Shown here piece after piece: positions 60,721 through 64,000 of a stretch of DNA of 64,000 nt. The DNA is taken from assembly GCF_029853695.1 (NCBI RefSeq), contig NZ_CP122537.1, forward strand, positions 310,001 to 374,000, read 5' to 3'. Each line of letters begins with the position of its first letter. Position 1 is the first letter of the stretch. Below the pieces are notes generated by a model, which did not search any database, had not been told where the DNA came from, and saw only the letters and a program-made list of their open reading frames with translations. Origin of the DNA: Jannaschia sp. GRR-S6-38 (GTDB lineage: Bacteria; Pseudomonadota; Alphaproteobacteria; Rhodobacterales; Rhodobacteraceae). The translations under genes and the position numbers were made by a program.

Positions 60721-61550
60721 TATAGCCAGCGGCCCCGGATCGTGCGGTCGTAGATCGCGCGCAGCCAGCCCTGCCCGCGCGCCTCGGGCGAAAGCCCCTG
60801 CCCGGTCAATTGCCGGAACGCGTCGTCATAGAAGGGCGAGGACTGGAAGTTGTAGCCGAGGATCGCGCCCGCGGTCTGCGCCTCTTCCGTCAGGCCGAGC
60901 GCAAGATAGGCCTCGACCAGCCGCATCAGCGCCTCGGGCGTTTGGGTGGTGGTCTGGAACTCCTCGACCACGGCGCGGAAGCGGTTGATTGCCGCCGGGT
61001 AATGGCCCCGCTTCAGGTAGTAGCGACCGATCTCCATCTCCTTGGCGGCAAGGTGATCGAAGGCGAGGTCGAATTTCAGGATCGACGAGCGGGCATATTC
61101 GCTGTCGGGGTAGCGCTCGATCACGGTGCGGAGCGATTGCAGCGCCTGGAAGGTCAGGCCTTGGTCGCGGCCCACCTGGTCGATCTGGTCGTAATAGCTG
61201 AGCGCGAGGAGGTACTGCGCATAGGCCGCATCCTCGTCGGCGGGGTAGAAATCGATATAGCGCTGCGCCGCGGCGCGCGCGTTCTCGTAGTCGCGGTCCT
61301 CGTGATAGGCGAAGGCCTGCATGATCAGGGCGCGCTTGGCCCATTCGGAATAGGGATAGAGCCGCTCGACCTCGCCGAAGAGGACGGCCGCGTCATCGGG
61401 ATCGTTATTGGCCAATTCCTGCTCGGCCTGTTGGTAGATCGCTTCCGGCGCGGTGTCCTCGAGCGCGAGCTCGTCGGAGCCGCCGCAGGCCGCGAGCGCG
61501 CCCGCCAGACCCAAGGCCCCGAAAAACCGCGTCTTTCGCCGGATCGTCAT
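60720..61550 (-). CDS. bamD: Outer-membrane assembly lipoprotein BamD
   Basis: A TPR-containing lipoprotein of the BAM complex that inserts outer-membrane barrels. The 276-residue precursor has the lipobox LAAC with Cys22 and then five TPR motifs (YQQAEQELANNDPDDAAVLF, YSEWAKRALIMQAFAYHED, AYAQYLLALSYYDQI, SEYARSSILKFDLAF). ATG 61550. Located between lpxC and recN, an order common in alphaproteobacteria. Confidence 0.95.
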   Translation of the reverse strand: MTIRRKTRFFGALGLAGALAACGGSDELALEDTAPEAIYQQAEQELANNDPDDAAVLFGEVERLYPYSEWAKRALIMQAFAYHEDRDYENARAAAQRYIDFYPADEDAAYAQYLLALSYYDQIDQVGRDQGLTFQALQSLRTVIERYPDSEYARSSILKFDLAFDHLAAKEMEIGRYYLKRGHYPAAINRFRAVVEEFQTTTQTPEALMRLVEAYLALGLTEEAQTAGAILGYNFQSSPFYDDAFRQLTGQGLSPEARGQGWLRAIYDRTIRGRWL

Positions 61551-61649
61551 GGACCGCGTCCCCCACCCCTTGCCCCTTTCCGGGGCTTGCGCCGCACCAT
61601 AGCCGCGCGATCGCGGGCTGTGAAGCGGGCCGGCGGCGAAATCGCGCGC

Positions 61650-62564
61650 TCAGAGATGGGTGAAGACGTCCCGGTCGAGACCCGCGCCGGGCAGGATGCC
61701 GCATTCCGACGGCGAGAGCGTGCGGATGCGGTAGGCCAGCGGGTCGGCGAAGAGCTTGTGCAGCAGCTTATTCGTCATCGCGTGACCCGCGCGGATGCCG
61801 GTGTAACGGCCGAGAATCGGCGCGCCCGCAAGCGCCAGGTCGCCCAGCGCGTCCAGCATCTTGTGGCGCACCGCCTCGTCGGCATGGCGGAAGCCCTCGG
61901 GGTTCACGACCCGGTCGCCATCGACGACCACCGCGTTCAACAGGCTGCCGCCCAACGCCTTGCCCGCGGCGCGCATGGCGTCGACATCGGACTGGCGGCA
62001 GAAGGTACGGCTGTCGCAGAGCTCGCGCACGAAGGTGCCGTTCGACAGGCGCAGGACCTTGCGCTGCGTGCCGATGGCGCGGTCGGCGAAGTCGATGCAG
62101 AAATCGATCTCGAGCTCGCTCGCGGGGTCGAGCGTCGCGGTGGACGCGCCCTCCTCGACCCGGACGCGGCGCAGCACCTCGATGGCGTGGACCGGCGTGT
62201 CGAGCTTGCGCACACCCGCCTTCAGGATCGCCCGGACGAACTCGGCGGCGGAGCCGTCGAGGATCGGGACCTCGGGGCCGTCGATCTCGATGATGGCGTT
62301 CAGCACGCCGCAGCCCGAGAGCGCGGCCATGATGTGCTCGACGGTCGAGACCGAGATGCCGGCCTCATTGACCAGCAACGTGCAGAGCGGCGAGACCTCG
62401 ACGCTGTCGTGGCGCGCGGCGATCATCGCGTTACCGTCGATATCGGTGCGGCGGAACCAGATGCCGTGACTGGCGGGCGCGGGGTGGACAGTCATGCGCG
62501 CGGGCCGGCCCTGGTGAAGGCCGATCCCGTCGAAGCGGACCGCGTGGCGGATCGTCGTTTGCAT
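61650..62564 (-). CDS. lpxC: UDP-3-O-acyl-N-acetylglucosamine deacetylase LpxC
   Basis: The committed step of lipid A synthesis. The 304-residue zinc enzyme has the zinc-binding histidines in VSTVEHIMAAL (about residue 79) and in HKMLDALGDLALAG, and the later catalytic AGHAMTNKLL. ATG 62564 has GGAGGA upstream. It lies between ftsZ and bamD. Levels are usually controlled by proteolysis; no such signal is visible in the sequence. Confidence 0.96.
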   Translation of the reverse strand: MQTTIRHAVRFDGIGLHQGRPARMTVHPAPASHGIWFRRTDIDGNAMIAARHDSVEVSPLCTLLVNEAGISVSTVEHIMAALSGCGVLNAIIEIDGPEVPILDGSAAEFVRAILKAGVRKLDTPVHAIEVLRRVRVEEGASTATLDPASELEIDFCIDFADRAIGTQRKVLRLSNGTFVRELCDSRTFCRQSDVDAMRAAGKALGGSLLNAVVVDGDRVVNPEGFRHADEAVRHKMLDALGDLALAGAPILGRYTGIRAGHAMTNKLLHKLFADPLAYRIRTLSPSECGILPGAGLDRDVFTHL

Positions 62565-62863
62565 CGTCTGTCCTCCGGGCGCCGTGGGGCGCCGTGGTGT
62601 CGAGGATCAGCTAAGCGGGACGCCCCCTGCGGGCAATTCAACGCCTGTTACGCGGTGAAACAGCGCCCGCTTCAATATGGCGAAAATTCGCCGATCGGCC
62701 GCAGCGGTCATTCCGGCCTGCGTTTTCAATGGCTTGGACTGCGCTTGATGAGCGCATCGTGGGGCGGGCGCGGCGGATCGTGAACGCGACGTCACGGCAT
62801 CTGTAACGGAAAGCGGCGACCCCGAGGGGCCGCCGCCGGTCTTCGCTTGGGTGGGGTGTCCGC
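62565..62863. other. Intergenic region between lpxC and ftsZ
   Basis: This 299-bp interval, the longest in the window, is AT-richer than its surroundings (for example around 62,640-62,700) and should carry the lpxC promoter. GGCGAA (62679-62684) and TTCGCC (62687-62692) form a 6-bp inverted repeat around AA, about 115-128 bp upstream of lpxC, a candidate operator. I find no ORF with a ribosome site. Confidence 0.45.
62813..62836 (-). terminator. ftsZ terminator
   Basis: GCGGCG and CCCC (62813-62823) pair with GGGG and CGCCGC (62826-62836) with a mismatch A/C; on the minus strand the stem is followed by TTTCCGTT. It lies 28 bp after the ftsZ stop. Confidence 0.7.
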
Positions 62864-64000
62864 TCAGTTCGCCTGACGGCGCAGGAAAGCGGGGATCTCG
62901 ATGCGCTCCTCCTCGGGATCCGCGGCGGGCGCGGCCTCCGGGGCGGGGCTGGCCGCGGCCGGGCGCGCGACCGGCGCGTCGGCCCCGGTGCCCGTCATGC
63001 GGTTGATGAGGTTGCCGATGCCGAAGCGCGCGGCCGCGTCGCCGCGGGGCGCTTCGGGCTGGACCCGCTGCTCGCCCTTCAGAACGGCGGCGCGCAGTCG
63101 CTCCATCGCCTCGGGCGTCGGACCACCGGCCCCGGCGGGCCGCGGCGCCGGCGCGAAGGCGGCCTGCGCGGGCTCGGCGGCCATCGGCTGCTGCGGCGCG
63201 GGCGCGGGCTGGTAGGCCGGCGGCGGCAAGTCGTCGGCGGCGGCGGTCTCGGTCGGGCGGCCGAAGAAGTCGTCCGCCATCGCCTCCTCCTCGGCCTCCT
63301 GCTGGTCGCTGGCGTCGAAGAAGCTGGACGCCGCGGCGGCGGGCTGGGCCGGGGCGGGCTCGGGCGTGGGCGCGACGCTCGCGGCGGCGGCCTGCTGGGC
63401 CTCGACCGGCGCGGCCGGCTCGGAGAGACGGCGGCGCGGGGCGGGCGCCTCATGCGCGCCCTCGGCCACGTCGATGCCGGTCGCGACGACCGAGACGCGC
63501 ATCACGCCTTCCATCGCCGGATCGAGTGTCGAGCCGACGATGATGTTGGCGTCCTCGTCCACTTCCTGGCGGATGCGGTTGGCGGCCTCGTCCATCTCGA
63601 AGAGCGTCAGGTCGTGCCCGCCGGTAATGTTGATCAGCACACCGCGCGCGCCCTTTAGCGACAGCTCGTCGAGCAGCGGGTTGGCGATGGCGCGCTCGGC
63701 GGCCTCGACGGCGCGCTCCTCGCCCGTGCCCTCGCCGGTGCCCATCATGGCCTTGCCCATCTCGTCCATGACCGAGCGGACATCGTTGAAATCGAGGTTG
63801 ATCATGCCCGGCCGGACCATCAGGTCGGTCACGCCCTTGACGCCCTGATAAAGCACGTCGTCGGCCATCGAGAACGCCTCGGTGAAGGTCGTCTTCTCGT
63901 TGGCGAGCCGGAAGAGGTTCTGGTTGGGGATGATGATCAGCGTGTCGACCACCTTCTGCAGAGCTTCGACGCCCTGCTCGGCCTGGCGCATGCGGCGCGA
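62864..64000 (-). CDS. ftsZ: Cell division protein FtsZ, 3' part
   Basis: The tubulin homologue that forms the Z-ring. The window holds the C-terminal about 378 residues, open at the edge. Seen are [20 protein letters not shown] and the GTPase-domain end ([37 protein letters not shown]), a long Ala/Pro-rich linker (about 190 residues), and the conserved C-terminal peptide [13 protein letters not shown] that binds FtsA/ZipA-type partners. Its GTP-binding tubulin signature and start lie outside the window. The first gene of the ftsZ-lpxC-bamD-recN order. Confidence 0.96.
   Translation of the reverse strand, partial: SRRMRQAEQGVEALQKVVDTLIIIPNQNLFRLANEKTTFTEAFSMADDVLYQGVKGVTDLMVRPGMINLDFNDVRSVMDEMGKAMMGTGEGTGEERAVEAAERAIANPLLDELSLKGARGVLINITGGHDLTLFEMDEAANRIRQEVDEDANIIVGSTLDPAMEGVMRVSVVATGIDVAEGAHEAPAPRRRLSEPAAPVEAQQAAAASVAPTPEPAPAQPAAAASSFFDASDQQEAEEEAMADDFFGRPTETAAADDLPPPAYQPAPAPQQPMAAEPAQAAFAPAPRPAGAGGPTPEAMERLRAAVLKGEQRVQPEAPRGDAAARFGIGNLINRMTGTGADAPVARPAAASPAPEAAPAADPEEERIEIPAFLRRQAN

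Overview
The window is a continuous stretch of high-GC alphaproteobacterial core chromosome, most likely from a marine Roseobacter-group Rhodobacterales. The main reasons are a DMSP lyase of the DddP type with all expected metal ligands, a CtrA-type box (TTAA-N7-TTAAC), a CIRCE element in front of groESL, the plsX-fabH-ihfA-merR-tRNA-Pro order, a DUF4167 protein, a Hint-domain protein, and the lptFGD-surA-pdxA-rsmA and ftsZ-lpxC-bamD-recN orders. I see no rRNA, transposase, prophage or CRISPR array. Genes are densely packed, often with ATGA or GTGA overlaps; no gene-free gap exceeds about 300 bp.

Layout. 1-2.95 kb: end of plsX, then fabH, ihfA, a MerR-type regulator and tRNA-Pro(GGG). 3-9.1 kb: long dCTP deaminase, a heme-dependent N-demethylase-family gene divergent from dddP with overlapping start codons, a BON-MscS channel and phosphomannomutase. 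9.2-13.3 kb: a small XRE-type regulator behind a CtrA box, a two-gene capsule-export fragment (kpsE-like and kpsT-like) and nhaA. 13.3-16.6 kb: an HxlR regulator facing a small basic ORF across a 13-bp inverted repeat, then groEL/groES under CIRCE. 16.7-24 kb: UDG-like and SseB-like genes, the 5-oxoprolinase set pxpBCA, DUF2478, TVP38-type membrane protein, SDR and esterase genes, and an unlisted 41-residue gene with a near-perfect Shine-Dalgarno.

24-35 kb: scpB, scpA, nagZ, SPOR protein, argS and dgt on the minus strand, then erpA, a MATE pump, an MFS transporter that seems to start at CTG, and ndk. 35-47.8 kb: ABC-F ATPase, marC, a retropepsin-like protease, holC-pepA, then the outer-membrane assembly run lptF-lptG-lptD-surA-pdxA-rsmA. 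47.8-54.4 kb: DUF4167, prmC-prfA, small secreted cysteine proteins, dgkA, purB and a Hint-domain gene broken by one base in a C5 tract. 54.4-64 kb: guanine deaminase, mgtE, a DMP19-family gene, a two-pore-helix type ion channel, recN, bamD, lpxC and the 3' part of ftsZ.

Together the genes cover fatty-acid initiation, LPS lipid A synthesis (lpxC) and transport (lptF/G/D), beta-barrel assembly (bamD, surA), chromosome condensation (scpA/B, ihfA), division (ftsZ), proteostasis (groESL) and nucleotide hygiene (dcd, dgt, ndk, guaD, purB). dddP is the clearest ecological marker. The most interesting non-routine signals are the CtrA-box promoter that redefines a start codon, the overlapping divergent starts at dddP, the homopolymer frameshift in the Hint gene, the structured HxlR/small-ORF interval, and a dispersed intergenic repeat placed just after stop codons. 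All calls come from reading the sequence; no database search was run.
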